From JAJVID01 sp035714085 (lineage in GTDB: Bacteria > Acidobacteriota > Blastocatellia > RBC074): 64,000 bases of DNA. The notes below the pieces were generated by a model. It was not told the origin of the DNA, searched no databases, and saw only the letters and a list, made by a program, of their open reading frames with translations. The DNA is taken from assembly GCA_035714085.1 (NCBI GenBank), contig DASTMP010000462.1, forward strand, positions 18,940 through 82,939, given 5' to 3'. Of this stretch, positions 46,731 to 59,506 are shown one piece after another. Made by a program: the position numbers and the translations under genes. Numbering within the stretch: position 1 is the stretch's first letter; every line of letters begins with the position of its first letter.

Positions 46731-49150
46731 TCGCATCGAAGAGCAATCATCGGATCAACCTTGGTCGCCCGCCGCGCAGGGATGAAGCACGCCACGAGCG
46801 CGACCGTAATCAGCAGCAGCGTCACGCCAGCAAGGGTAAGTGGATCGCTGGCGCTAACGCCGAATAACAGGCCCGTCATCAACCGCGTCAGAGCGAACGA
46901 CACGCCCAGCCCGATGGCGACTCCAGCCGTCGCGAGCCGCATTCCGTCCACCAGCACAATTCGCAACACCTCTTTCCGTCCGGCGCCCAGCGCCATCCGG
47001 ATGCCGATCTCTTGCGTGCGCTGCGCGACTGAGTAGGAGAGCACGCCATAAATGCCCAGACTGGCCAGCGCGAGCGCGAGCGCCGCGAAGGCCGCCAGAA
47101 GCGTCATCCCGATCCGGCGCTGCGCGACCTCTTCCGCCAGGATTTCATCCATCGTCCTGATGTTCGAGACGGGCTGATTGCGATCAACCGACCAGACAGC
47201 CTGGCGCGCCGCCGCCGCGACGCTCACCGGGTCGCCCGTCGTGCGCACGATCAGATCACGCGGCGCGTTCCAGAACATCTGAGGCAGTTGTTGATATGGG
47301 AAGAACATTTCCGCCTTGGCGGGCGCTTCCAGACCCATCTCCTTTATGTCGCCGACGATGCCAACGACCGTAACCCAGCGATCTCGAAAATCGTCCGAGT
47401 AGGGCCTGAATCGTTTGTCGAGCGCGTTTTCGTCCGGCCAGAACTGGCGCGCCATCGTCTCGTTGATGATGGCGACCGGCTGCGCTTGAGCGTCATCGTG
47501 GTCATCGAAAAAGCGTCCCTGCCGCAGCTTGACGCCCATTGTCTCCATGTAACCTGTGCTGATCTGCCGGCTTTGCGCGTCCTGTCCCGGCCCTTCTTCG
47601 CGCCCTTCAATGGTGAAACCGTTGGTTCCTCCCTTCCAGGTCAACGGAACGGCTGTCGTGTAGCCGGCGGAGACGACGCCGGGCAGCGCGCGCACGCGCT
47701 CCAGCGTCTGACGATAAAAAGCGTCCCGCTTCGGCAATTCGCCGTATTTATTGCGCGGGAGCGTAGTCCTGAGCGTAAGCACATTCTCGGACTTGACGCC
47801 GATGTCCAACGCGCGTAGCCGGAGAAAGGCCCGGATCAACAGTCCCGCGCCGACAAGCAATATCAGCGCCAGCGCGACTTCGATCACAACCAGCGCGCTT
47901 CGCAGCCGGCGATGCCCTGCGCTCATCCCCGCGCGCCCGCCTCCCTGCTTCAGCGCCTCATTCAAGTCGACCTTTGCCGCCTGGAGCGCGGGCGCGAGTC
48001 CGAAGATGATTCCGGTAAGGAGAGAGAGCAGCAATGTGAAGCTGAAGACTTTGGCGTCGATTCTTACCCCCGCATTCAACTCCATGGCATTCGGAATGAT
48101 TTGTTTGAGGAATGAAAAACTCAACCACGCGAAGAGCAGTCCGAACACGCCGCCCGCGACAGCCAGTAACAAGCTCTCGGTCAACAGTTGCCGCACGATG
48201 CGGTTGCGCCCAGCGCCCAATGCTGAGCGCACGGCGATCTCCCTGTAACGCGACGAGCCACGGGAGAGCAGCAGGTTCGCAATGTTCGCGCATGCGATCA
48301 GCAGAACGAAGCCGACCGCCACGAGCAGCACGATCAACGCCGGGCGCACGTCTCCGGCTAATTGTTCGCGCAATGAAATCACGACGGACCCGAGTTCGAA
48401 GCCGGGCGTCGGATGATCGCGGTTGATGCGCTGCGTAATTGCGGCGATGTCGGCCCGCGCTTGTTGAAGCTTCACTTCGGGTTTCATCCGCGCCACCACT
48501 GTCAAATAATGGCTACCGCGGTTGGTCAGTTCTTGCGGGCTGAAGGCCATCGGGACCCAGAGGCTAGTTTCTTTCGATAAAAACTGAAAGCCAGGCGGCA
48601 TGACGCCGATGACTGTGTGTTTCCGATCATTGAGCAGGATCTCTTTCCCGACCAGCGCCGGATCGCCGCCGAACCGCCGCTGCCACAGACCATAGCTGAT
48701 CAGCGCCGCTTTATTTCCGTCCGGTTTATCTTCTTCCCGGGTGAAAGCGCGTCCCAGTACCGGCTTGACGCCGAGCAACGGGAAGAAGTTTGCGGTCACG
48801 GCCTGCGCGTCGATCTTCTCCGGTTCGCCATCATCAGTCAGGTTGTAAGCGCGGTAGTTGAGAGCGGCCATGTCCTCAAATACCTGGTTTTGCGCTTTCC
48901 AGTCGGCGTAATTCGCAGGCGCCGGAGTGTTGCGCGGAAAGCCGATTTTTGCCGCATCCTCCCACACCACGACCAACCGATCCGGATCGTGGAACGGCAA
49001 TGGCCTGAGCAACACCGCGTCCACCAGGCTGAAAATAGCCGTGTTCGCGCCTATCCCCAGCGCCAGCGACATTATCGCTATTGCCGTGAAGCCGGGTTTA
49101 CCGAGCAACTGACGGAGGCCGAACCGAAGGTCTTGCCAAAATGTTTCCAT
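46727..49150 (-). CDS. ADOP-17: first full-length orphan permease of the array
   Basis: 807 aa, start METFWQDLRFGLRQLLGKPG after AGGAGAAAAGT. TM1 reads FTAIAIMSLALGIGANTAIF. The 'GLRQLLGKPGF' start is unlike the GARMLLKNPGF of most copies. The first FtsX block reads NIANLLLSRGSSRYREIAVR followed by SALGAGRNRIVRQ. Second coupling motif QEIGIRMALGAGRKEVLR. Tail FIPARRATKVDPMIALRCE. No sigma-54-like element is visible upstream. The 270 bp gap to the truncated copy holds a hairpin at 49241-49304 and no clear promoter. Confidence 0.9.
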   Translation of the reverse strand: METFWQDLRFGLRQLLGKPGFTAIAIMSLALGIGANTAIFSLVDAVLLRPLPFHDPDRLVVVWEDAAKIGFPRNTPAPANYADWKAQNQVFEDMAALNYRAYNLTDDGEPEKIDAQAVTANFFPLLGVKPVLGRAFTREEDKPDGNKAALISYGLWQRRFGGDPALVGKEILLNDRKHTVIGVMPPGFQFLSKETSLWVPMAFSPQELTNRGSHYLTVVARMKPEVKLQQARADIAAITQRINRDHPTPGFELGSVVISLREQLAGDVRPALIVLLVAVGFVLLIACANIANLLLSRGSSRYREIAVRSALGAGRNRIVRQLLTESLLLAVAGGVFGLLFAWLSFSFLKQIIPNAMELNAGVRIDAKVFSFTLLLSLLTGIIFGLAPALQAAKVDLNEALKQGGGRAGMSAGHRRLRSALVVIEVALALILLVGAGLLIRAFLRLRALDIGVKSENVLTLRTTLPRNKYGELPKRDAFYRQTLERVRALPGVVSAGYTTAVPLTWKGGTNGFTIEGREEGPGQDAQSRQISTGYMETMGVKLRQGRFFDDHDDAQAQPVAIINETMARQFWPDENALDKRFRPYSDDFRDRWVTVVGIVGDIKEMGLEAPAKAEMFFPYQQLPQMFWNAPRDLIVRTTGDPVSVAAAARQAVWSVDRNQPVSNIRTMDEILAEEVAQRRIGMTLLAAFAALALALASLGIYGVLSYSVAQRTQEIGIRMALGAGRKEVLRIVLVDGMRLATAGVAIGLGVSFALTRLMTGLLFGVSASDPLTLAGVTLLLITVALVACFIPARRATKVDPMIALRCE

Positions 49151-49240
49151 ACTTTTCTCCTGTCAGGTTAAAGTGATGAGAGTTAGTGGCAGGAATTGCG
49201 GAATGGTCGCAGAAAAATCGATGATCGATGAAAGAAAAGG

Positions 49241-49304
49241 CCGGACAGAAAAATAAAGACCCAGGCCCTGTTCTTATTTTTCTGTCCGACATTTTTCTGT
49301 CCGG
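49241..49304. repeat. CGGACAGAAAAAT inverted repeat with doubled right arm
   Basis: CCGGACAGAAAAAT (49241-49254) can pair with ATTTTTCTGTCCGG (49291-49304) or with the internal copy TTATTTTTCTGTCC (49274-49287). Same design as the other hairpins but with A/T-rich units. It could also act as a terminator of the truncated permease copy. Confidence 0.65.
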
Positions 49305-49420
49305 TCCCGGCGTTCGATTTTTGTCCCAGAGGGACAACAGACCGCTGCGCCTCTGGCGCAAAGAATTGTGTAGATGCCTGAGGGAGTTCGTGGCGTCTCC
49401 GAAAGCAGCCGAAGCAAGAA

Positions 49421-49917
49421 TCACTCGGCGCGAAGCGCGATCATCGGATCCACTTTCGTGGCCCGCCGCGCCGGGATCCAACAGGCCAGCAACGCGACCA
49501 GCGTCAACAACAATGCGAGCGCGCCATAGGTCAGCGGGTCGGCCGCCGTCACGCCGAACAGCAACCGCTTCATCAACTGCGTCAAGGCCAGGGACGCGCC
49601 CAATCCCAGCGCCACGCCCAGCAGCGCCAGTCTCATTCCCTGCCCGATGACCATCTTCAACACGTCGGCGGCGCGCGCGCCCAACGCCACGCGGACGCCG
49701 ATCTCGCGCGACCGCTGCTCCACCGCATAGGCCATGACGCTGTAGATTCCGACCGCCGCTAGCGCAAGAGCGAGAGCGCCGAATAGGCTGAGCATCCAGG
49801 CGCCGAAACGCGATTGCGTCGTCTGGTCGGCCACCTGATCCTCCATCGTCGCGACGTCATAGGCGGGCAGGTCCGGATCGAGTTTTCGCAAGACGCCGCG
49901 CACGGTTGCGACCAGTC
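49421..49917 (-). pseudogene. ADOP-18: truncated C-terminal remnant of an orphan permease
   Basis: About 165 codons remain. They match the last part of the second periplasmic domain (LVATVRGVLRKLDPDLPAYD) and the whole final FtsX block: SLFGALALALAAVGIYSVMAY, then REIGVRVALGARAADVLK and the tail KVDPMIALRAE. The rest of the gene (about 640 codons) is absent: homology stops at about 49917, exactly where GATCGAG heptamers begin. No internal stop is present, and a GTG at 49901-49903 could start a 160-residue protein, but no ribosome site supports it. It lies at the upstream end of the array in the same orientation, so it probably is a decayed former first member. Confidence 0.8.
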
Positions 49918-50046
49918 GAGGATCGAGGATCGGGCTTTGATCGTCGTTTCTGCATCAGACAGAAAACAGAAATCAGCGCCTCAAGCATTACCGATCAAAC
50001 TTCGATTCTCGATCCTCAATCCTCGATTATCGATCTTCGATCCTCT
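49915..50046. repeat. GATCGAG heptamer hairpin at the ADOP-18 breakpoint
   Basis: GTCGAG, GATCGAG, GATCGGG, then a spacer of about 60 bp, then GATTCTC, GATCCTC, AATCCTC, GATTATC, GATCTTC, GATCCTC. Its left end abuts the truncated permease homology. Architecture as in the CAGG-type elements, with a different unit. Confidence 0.75.
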
Positions 50047-50134
50047 ATGGGTTGCGCCATCGCATATCGTTACGTAAGCTATTGGCCGTCCACTCCCCTC
50101 GATTGAAATATCCAGATTAACACCAGGAGGAATT

Positions 50135-50563
50135 ATGCCAGCGCGCACGGCCAACGCCGTTTGGGAAGGAAGCTTGCAACAGGGTAAGGGGAAGATGAGG
50201 CTCGGGAGCGGAGCGTTTGAAGGCTCGTACTCTTTCTCATCGCGCTTTGAAGATGGCGTTGGGACCAACCCTGAAGAACTGATCGGAGCGGCCCATGCGG
50301 GCTGCTTTTCAATGGCCCTCGCTGCGGGTCTGGGCCGCGCCGGCTACACGCCGAAACGCGTGGCCACTGAGGCCAAAGTTCACCTGACTAAAACCGATGC
50401 GGGTTTCAAGATCAGCAAAATCGAACTGCATACCGACGCCGAAATCCCGAACATCGACGAACGGACTTTTCAGGAGCAGGCCGAGACGGCGAAGAAGAAT
50501 TGCCCCGTCTCACAGGCGTTGGCGGGCGTCGAAATTCAATTGCAGGCCAGACTGATCAATTAG
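50135..50563 (+). CDS. osmC: OsmC family peroxiredoxin
   Basis: 142 aa, with AGGAGGAATT directly before the ATG. The family reduces organic hydroperoxides with two redox Cys residues: here Cys57 in NPEELIGAAHAGCFSMAL and Cys123 in KKNCPVSQAL. N-terminal strands ANAVWEGSLQQGKGKMRLGS match the OsmC rather than the Ohr branch. Length is standard. A cytosolic role in stress defence is expected. It is convergent with rpiB, only 1 bp between the stop codons, and monocistronic. No promoter was identified in the 90 bp between the heptamer hairpin and the start. Confidence 0.9.
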   Translation: MPARTANAVWEGSLQQGKGKMRLGSGAFEGSYSFSSRFEDGVGTNPEELIGAAHAGCFSMALAAGLGRAGYTPKRVATEAKVHLTKTDAGFKISKIELHTDAEIPNIDERTFQEQAETAKKNCPVSQALAGVEIQLQARLIN

Positions 50564-50564
50564 T

Positions 50565-51029
50565 CTACAAGTTAGGGGCAAGGTAGCGAGTTTCCAAAGC
50601 CTCTATCTTGGCGAGTCTGCGGCGATGGCGTTCTTCTCGCGAAAAGGTCGCGCGCACAAACGCGATGACCAATTCACGCGCCAATTCCGGACCGATCACT
50701 CGCGCGCCGAGCGCCAGGACATTCATATCATCGTGCTCTACTCCCTGGCGCGCCGAATAAGTGTCGTGACATAAACCTGCGCGGATACCCGGCAATTTGT
50801 TGGCCGCCACCGACGCGCCGACGCCGCTGCCGCAAATTATGACGCCGCGATCGGCTCGCCCTTCCCGAATGGCCAGCCCAATCGCCTCGGCGTAATCGGG
50901 GTAATCGACGGGGTCAGTGTTGTAAGAGCCGACATCTACCAATTCCAGGTTTTCCTCTTCGAGCAGGAGACTCACGATCTTCTTCTTCAATTCAAAGCCC
51001 GCGTGATCGGAACCGACAACTATTTGCAT
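50565..51029 (-). CDS. rpiB: Ribose-5-phosphate isomerase B
   Basis: 154 aa. It interconverts ribose 5-phosphate and ribulose 5-phosphate in the pentose phosphate pathway. The RpiB/LacAB fold is shown by VVGSDHAGFELKKKI at the start, the active-site loop VIICGSGVGASVAANK with Cys66, and the helix HDTYSARQGVEHDDMNVL with His99, both at the positions known from E. coli RpiB. The usual CGTG of the loop is CGSG here. Length is normal. The start follows AGGAGGTT by 9 nt. It ends against osmC on the other strand. Confidence 0.92.
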   Translation of the reverse strand: MQIVVGSDHAGFELKKKIVSLLLEEENLELVDVGSYNTDPVDYPDYAEAIGLAIREGRADRGVIICGSGVGASVAANKLPGIRAGLCHDTYSARQGVEHDDMNVLALGARVIGPELARELVIAFVRATFSREERHRRRLAKIEALETRYLAPNL

Positions 51030-51113
51030 TGAACAACCTCCTGGTCCCTAATCATAAATCCGAACCCCGACTTCATCCAGGCGCCGCAGCGTTTCGGAGG
51101 TCTTGAAAAATAA

Positions 51114-51149
51114 ATGACTGGAGCCGGGGCGCGCCCCGGCTCCAGTCAT
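51114..51149. repeat. Perfect 36 bp palindrome
   Basis: ATGACTGGAGCCGGGGCG (51114-51131) is followed immediately by its exact complement (51132-51149). It lies between the 3' end of the small secreted protein gene and rpiB. It may act as a terminator stem or a REP-like element; no T-run follows on either strand. Confidence 0.75.
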
Positions 51150-51202
51150 GCGTCATAAACTCGCTTCGCGGAGGAAAAGAAGCTGACTAATCAGTCCTTC
51201 AC

Positions 51203-51544
51203 TTAAGACACGCGGATCGATTTGGCCGTCCAGGAACCGGCTGACTCCTCCGCTTCGCAGATCACCTTCTCGCTGGGTTTCAGATCAGCAAGTGAGATGG
51301 CTTTGCCCTCTTTGGTAACCTTGGTGGATCTGCCGACCAACAGGCGAACTTCACCGCCGGTCTCATCCTTAACGACCAATTCGTTCTTGGCCGGATCAAC
51401 CGACACGACCTCGCCGCTGACCGTCTTCGCAGCCTTTTGGGCTGATTGGCCTGCCGATGAGCCCGATTTCTGCTCAGTAGCGCCCGCCAGCCCGAGAGAG
51501 GTCAAGAAAAGAACCAGGGAAAAAGCAAATATGAACTTCTTCAT
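51203..51544 (-). CDS. Small exported protein, DUF5666/OB-like
   Basis: 113 aa. MKKFIFAFSLVLFLTSLGLAGA is a signal peptide; a low-complexity Ser/Ala/Gln linker follows. The core VSGEVVSVDPAKNELVVKDE, then GEVRLLVGRSTKVTKEGKAISLADLKPSEKVI, has the strand pattern of exported OB-like DUF5666 domains, which bind unknown ligands. GGAGT lies 7 nt before the ATG. It is transcribed towards rpiB with a perfect palindrome between. Confidence 0.75.
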   Translation of the reverse strand: MKKFIFAFSLVLFLTSLGLAGATEQKSGSSAGQSAQKAAKTVSGEVVSVDPAKNELVVKDETGGEVRLLVGRSTKVTKEGKAISLADLKPSEKVICEAEESAGSWTAKSIRVS

Positions 51545-51846
51545 ACACGTATACTCCTTGTTTTTGTCTGTATCTGAGTTTAAGGCAAAAAACTACTGTT
51601 AGTTTTTCTGCCCTAGTTCAGGGGGAAAGACGTGACTTGCTCCGCAGTTTTTTCTGTCCACGAATTGGGGGCGAGAACCGCGCTCTGTAATCTATGCCTT
51701 GGTTAATCCAGCGCGGCGATGCGATTTACGACGCCGAGTCATACGAACCACCGTAATGACTTATCCGGGGATATCATAGACATACTATCGGCGCCGAATC
51801 GGTACGGTACCGCACAGAGATCGGCGGCGGGATCGAGGAAAATCAT
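51545..51846. other. 302 bp gap, no gene seen
   Basis: Divergent promoter region of the small exported protein gene (minus) and the PAP2 gene (plus). It contains a small palindrome GGTACGGTACC near 51802-51812. No RNA gene, repeat hairpin or ORF with a ribosome site is evident. Confidence 0.4.
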
Positions 51847-52470
51847 TTGAGGAAAATCACTATTTTTGCGCTTTTGGCGTTCGGCTCAGTCTGCGGTATG
51901 GTCGCCGTCACTGCTTATGTCTTCGGCGACCTGCAGATTACTCGATTCATTCAACGATTCGACAACTCCTTTTTTCACCGGTTGATGGTCGCCGTCTCAT
52001 GGCCAGGCTATCTAGGGCGCCAATGGGTCGTGGCTCTTTGCGTCGTCGCGCTGTTACTCCGATTCCGGCTCAAGATCGAAGCGGCTTGCCTGCTGATAAG
52101 CGCGGGATCGAGCTGGCTCCTGGTCAACTCGATCAAATTCATCGTCGGGCGGCCGCGTCCATCGCCGGGCATGGTCAAAGTCTATGAGCCTCTCATCACT
52201 TGCAGCTTTCCCTCGGGTCACGTCACATCCTATATGGCGCTTTACGGTTTTCTGTTCTACCTCGTCTACACCCTGATGCGCCCTTCTCCGCTCCGCTCTG
52301 CGGCGCTCATCGTGTGCGGCGCGATGATAGGTCTGGTCGGCGTCTCGCGCGTTTACCTCGGCGCGCACTGGGCGAGCGACGTGTTTGGGGGCTATTGCTT
52401 CGGATGCTTCTGGCTGGCGCTGACAATCTATGTTTATCAAAGGCGCAAGGGCGCCTCGAGACCTGCTTGA
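51847..52470 (+). CDS. PAP2 superfamily membrane phosphatase
   Basis: 207 aa from a TTG start, with GAGG 8 nt upstream; no better start fits the conserved N-terminal helix. The three phosphatase motifs are complete: KFIVGRPRP (Lys97 to Pro103), FPSGHVT (Ser123, His125) and SRVYLGAHWASDVFGG (Arg168, His174, Asp178). Several membrane helices surround them. Members remove phosphate from undecaprenyl pyrophosphate or phosphatidic acid on the outer face of the inner membrane; the substrate cannot be told here. It ends 8 bp before the convergent TPR-CHAT gene. Confidence 0.9.
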   Translation: MRKITIFALLAFGSVCGMVAVTAYVFGDLQITRFIQRFDNSFFHRLMVAVSWPGYLGRQWVVALCVVALLLRFRLKIEAACLLISAGSSWLLVNSIKFIVGRPRPSPGMVKVYEPLITCSFPSGHVTSYMALYGFLFYLVYTLMRPSPLRSAALIVCGAMIGLVGVSRVYLGAHWASDVFGGYCFGCFWLALTIYVYQRRKGASRPA

Positions 52471-52478
52471 AGTTCGGT

Positions 52479-56219
<3,741 letters not shown>

Positions 56220-56271
56220 GGCCACACCTCACGAAGAAAGATCCGCTGTTTGAGAAAAATGACATGGGGTA

Positions 56272-56290
56272 AAAAGTTCACGGAACTTTT
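56272..56290. terminator. Short inverted repeat between malQ and the TPR-CHAT gene
   Basis: AAAAGTTC-ACG-GAACTTTT, followed on the minus strand by a T-rich end. It could be a weak terminator of malQ or an operator about 50 bp upstream of the TPR-CHAT start. Confidence 0.35.
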
Positions 56291-56387
56291 ACCAACGGAG
56301 GCGGATTGAGGTCTTGAAGGTTTTTTGAAATTTTCTTGAAAGAATTTTCAACGCGAGACCGGCGCCGCGCCGCGCTGGGCGCCGGCA

Positions 56388-57944
56388 TTATTTCAATCGG
56401 GCGCGGTTGCGGCCATAAACCTCAGTCATCTCGGCGAGGCGGCGTCGAACTTCGGGCGTCAATTGATCGGAGGTGTAGCGCCAGCTCCAGTTGCCGCTTT
56501 CGCGGGCCGGCACGTTCATCCTGGCCTCGCTGCCCAATCCCAACACGTCCTGCAGAGGAACGATCGCGGTATTGGCGACCGAGCTGAGCGCCAGGCGGAT
56601 GAAATCCCAGTTGACCTCATGTCCGTCCACGCCCAGATATTTCAATGCCAGGCCGCGCTCACCCGTCACTTCGTCGTGGCTGCGCGTGCTCAAGCCGGCG
56701 CCTTCGCTGGTGAACCAGCCGATGGTGGTGTCGTTGTCGTGCGTGCCGGTGTAAACGACGCTGTTCTTGACGTAGTTGTATGGCTTATACGCGTCGGCCT
56801 GCGGGTCGGCGCCGAAAGCGAATTGCAGGACCTGCATTCCGGGGAGTTCGAACTGATCGCGCAAAGCTATCACCTCGTGAGTGATGTAGCCGAGGTCTTC
56901 GGCGATGATCGGCAGAACGCCTCCATCAAAGGCTCTTATGACTTGCTCGAAAAAATCCGCGCCCGGCCCCTCCTCCCACCTGCCGTTGACCGCGGTCGTT
57001 TCGCCCGCGGGGACGGCCCAATATTTTTCAAACCCGCGGAAATGATCGAGCCTGAGGATGTCCACCATGGAGAGCGCATGGCGGAGCCGTTCTATCCACC
57101 AACGATAGCCACTCTCCTTCATAACATCCCAGCGGTAAATCGGATTGCCCCACAATTGGCCTGTCTGGCTGAAATAATCCGGCGGGACGCCGGCGACCAG
57201 CGCCGTAGCCCCTTCATCGTTAAGGTGGAAGAGATGGCGGTTCGCCCAGACGTCGGCGCTGTCGTGCGCGACGAAAATCGGCGCGTCACCGATGATCTTT
57301 ACGCCATGTTCGTTTGCGTAGCGGGCGAGATTGAGCCACTGCTTGAAAAAGAGATATTGGTAGAATTTCTGCGCGCTGACTTCGACCGCGCGGTTTTCGC
57401 GGAAAAAATGCATGGCTTTGTCTTCGCGGTCGCGCAGGTAGGAGTCCCATTTCGTCCACTCCTGGCCTCCGTGCGCGTCCTTGATCGCGCGGTAAGTCGC
57501 GTAATCTTCCAGCCACCAATCCGCCTGTCCTGCGAACGCTAAATAATCGTCTTTAGCCTGATCAGAAGCGTTCCCGATGAAGTTGGCGTGAGCCTTCTTC
57601 AGCGTCGCGCTTTTGAACTCGATCACCCGCCCATAATCAACCAGACATGGCCGAGATGGCGTAAATTCCGGCGCGTTATCGAGATCGCTCTGATCCAGCA
57701 ATCCGTCGGCGAGGAGCGCCTCCAGACTGATCAGCAAAGGGTTTCCCGCGAATGCGGACAGACACGAGTAAGGCGAATCGCCATACCCGGTGGGGCCGAG
57801 CGGCAATATCTGCCACAAACCCTGCCCGGTTTCTTCCAGAAAATCTATGAACTCATATGCCTCAGCGCCAAGATCACCAATGCCGAAACGCCCTGGCAAT
57901 GAAGTCGGATGCAGCAAAATCCCGCTCGCCCTTGGAAAACTCAT
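56388..57944 (-). CDS. malQ: 4-alpha-glucanotransferase (amylomaltase, GH77)
   Basis: 518 aa. It transfers alpha-1,4-glucan segments between maltooligosaccharides in glycogen and maltodextrin metabolism, in the cytosol. The start SGILLHPTSLPGRFGIGDLG is diagnostic. Catalytic residues by count: nucleophile Asp300 in RLDHFRGFEKYWAVPAG, acid/base Glu349 in PIIAEDLGYIT, and Asp403 in TGTHDNDTT. Length is normal for bacterial GH77. A GGAGG lies 15 nt before the ATG, rather far. It is followed on the same strand by the TPR-CHAT gene, 168 bp downstream. Confidence 0.95.
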   Translation of the reverse strand: MSFPRASGILLHPTSLPGRFGIGDLGAEAYEFIDFLEETGQGLWQILPLGPTGYGDSPYSCLSAFAGNPLLISLEALLADGLLDQSDLDNAPEFTPSRPCLVDYGRVIEFKSATLKKAHANFIGNASDQAKDDYLAFAGQADWWLEDYATYRAIKDAHGGQEWTKWDSYLRDREDKAMHFFRENRAVEVSAQKFYQYLFFKQWLNLARYANEHGVKIIGDAPIFVAHDSADVWANRHLFHLNDEGATALVAGVPPDYFSQTGQLWGNPIYRWDVMKESGYRWWIERLRHALSMVDILRLDHFRGFEKYWAVPAGETTAVNGRWEEGPGADFFEQVIRAFDGGVLPIIAEDLGYITHEVIALRDQFELPGMQVLQFAFGADPQADAYKPYNYVKNSVVYTGTHDNDTTIGWFTSEGAGLSTRSHDEVTGERGLALKYLGVDGHEVNWDFIRLALSSVANTAIVPLQDVLGLGSEARMNVPARESGNWSWRYTSDQLTPEVRRRLAEMTEVYGRNRARLK

Positions 57945-58015
57945 CGTTAATTCTCAAGCCCTCCTGCTCTTCCGCGATATTCTATTTTTCGCTTTTCCAT
58001 TTCCTTCGGTCGCAT

Positions 58016-58094
58016 GAACGGGACTTGGTGGAGAGACAAGATTTTGCGTCTCCACTCATAAGACCTATAAGTCCCATTCATGATGCTCCCAAGC
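58016..58094. repeat. Repeat hairpin between malQ and the propeller lipoprotein gene
   Basis: ATGAACGGGACTT...AAGTCCCATTCAT surround an inner stem GGAGAGACAAG...GCGTCTCC. The units ATAAGACCTATAAGTCC are of a type seen as scattered intergenic repeats. Weak support as a member of the hairpin class. Confidence 0.45.
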
Positions 58095-58111
58095 GCTATT
58101 ATCATTCAAGC

Positions 58112-59104
58112 TCACGGCGCCGGTTGCCACTTGGGATGATTCCCTTCAGCGAGCGTTCTCAGATTGCCGTCGGCCCCCGCGACCATGATTCTACTGCCGT
58201 CGTCGTAAACGAGGAGATGGTTGTCCTTCGACCATTCGCCCGGAAGATCGACCATCATCTCGGATGAGAGTTGGCGTTGCGCGCTTCCCCAGGCGTCTAC
58301 CAGAACCAGCCGGCCATAGCACAACCCGGACTCAGAGCACGATTGAATAGGGTTGAAAATGACGTAACGGCTGTCTGGAGACCATGTCGCTCCGAGCACT
58401 CTTCGCCCGCCTTCGGTTTCGACCGACTCTTCGAACCCGCTCAATTCGTGAAGATTCGTTACTTTAACGCGCGCGCCGGTCTCCGCGTCGGCGACAAACA
58501 ACTCCTCACCGTTTCCCACCACATCTTTATACAGCACCAGCCGTCCGTCGGGAGAGACCGACATCTCACCGATGGCGCGGACGACGGGCGGACGAGGCTC
58601 GATCATCGAGCTGTATTCATCGACGGTCAACTCGCGCGCGCCTCTCTCTCCGATCGTGAGGGCGAACAATCGCGCCGACGCGCCCGAGTCGAGCGTCCGA
58701 ACGATGATCGTTCTGCCGTCGCGCCCCATCTCCAGACTATCAATGGCGAAGCCTTTGGGGACGGTCAGCTCTCCCGCGCTCGCCAGGTTGCCGGTCTGCA
58801 GAATGACCTCGAACAATCGCTCCCCCATTGAAAAATAAATCCGGCCGCCGTCAACGCCCCAGACGAAATCTTGAATCGCTTCGCCTTCGGAGGCGGCGGT
58901 CGCCAATCGTTGATTCGTCCCGTCGCTTCGAATCACCCACAAATCGCCGTCGCGCAGATAGGCGACATAAGGCTTCGGTTTCGGCGGCGCCTGTGGCGAC
59001 ACGGGTGGAGAGGCGCTCCGCGCGGGATGTCCCCACGACGAGCACGACCAGATAGAAAGCGCCAACAGGCAAACAGAGAAGGTTTTGCACGCAATGAGAT
59101 TCAT
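58112..59104 (-). CDS. TolB/WD40-like beta-propeller lipoprotein
   Basis: 330 aa. The N-terminus MNLIACKTFSVCLLALSIWSC ends in a plausible lipobox Cys, followed by a Pro/Ser linker. The rest has repeating blades with the signatures YLRDGDLWVIRSDGTNQRLA, MSVSPDGRLVLYKDVVGNGEELFVADAETG and TWSPDSRYVIFNPI, typical of PD40/WD40-like propellers as in TolB. It is likely in the periplasm or tethered to a membrane, as a binding module. There is no TolB N-terminal domain and no Pal or Tol gene nearby, so it is not TolB itself. Confidence 0.8.
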   Translation of the reverse strand: MNLIACKTFSVCLLALSIWSCSSWGHPARSASPPVSPQAPPKPKPYVAYLRDGDLWVIRSDGTNQRLATAASEGEAIQDFVWGVDGGRIYFSMGERLFEVILQTGNLASAGELTVPKGFAIDSLEMGRDGRTIIVRTLDSGASARLFALTIGERGARELTVDEYSSMIEPRPPVVRAIGEMSVSPDGRLVLYKDVVGNGEELFVADAETGARVKVTNLHELSGFEESVETEGGRRVLGATWSPDSRYVIFNPIQSCSESGLCYGRLVLVDAWGSAQRQLSSEMMVDLPGEWSKDNHLLVYDDGSRIMVAGADGNLRTLAEGNHPKWQPAP

Positions 59105-59506
59105 CTACACGTTCAATAAGTGAAATGACCTGCGGTAACTTCAATGAATTTGAGTGGGGGGGTGAGATCAGCCGTTGCAGGCGATGGGTTGCGACTCAAA
59201 CCGACTACCGAGGAGACTTTCATGCTGCAATGATCGACGCCATGAAAGAACGAAAATAGACGGGATTAACAGGATTGCTCAGGATTGAACTCAATGCGCA
59301 AAATCCTGAGCAATCCTGTTAATCCCGTCTATTTTCTGAGGAGTCCGAATATTCGCCGAGCGCCGTTGAAAGATCAAGCGCGAATTTTGTCCGGAGTCCG
59401 ATGACTGTGATTCGGCGAAATCATCGTGTAAACTTGGGCTTTCGACGGAGCTGGTCGGCTTCCTCCTGGCCAGTAAAGAAAACCAGAAACAAAAGTGAGT
59501 AACAAT
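59105..59506. other. 402 bp divergent gap with a long perfect hairpin
   Basis: Divergent region between the propeller lipoprotein (minus) and the Sec-rhodanese (plus). The only clear structure is the 34 bp inverted repeat at 59253-59335. No ORF with a ribosome site or RNA gene was seen. Confidence 0.4.
59253..59335. repeat. Perfect 34 bp inverted repeat (GATTAACAG units)
   Basis: Left arm 59253-59286 starts AAAATAGACGGGATTAACAG; right arm 59302-59335 is its exact complement, with a 15 nt loop. The arms contain the near-repeats GATTAACAG, GATTGCTCAG and GATT. It is the longest perfect stem in the window. Confidence 0.85.

Noticed and set aside
49151..49420. TGGCAGGAATTGCGG near 49191 as a sigma-54 promoter
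   Set aside because: Spacing between GG and GC is 8 nt instead of 10, and it points away from ADOP-17.
58112..59104. Propeller lipoprotein as TolB
   Set aside because: Lacks the TolB N-terminal domain and has no tolQRA or pal neighbours.
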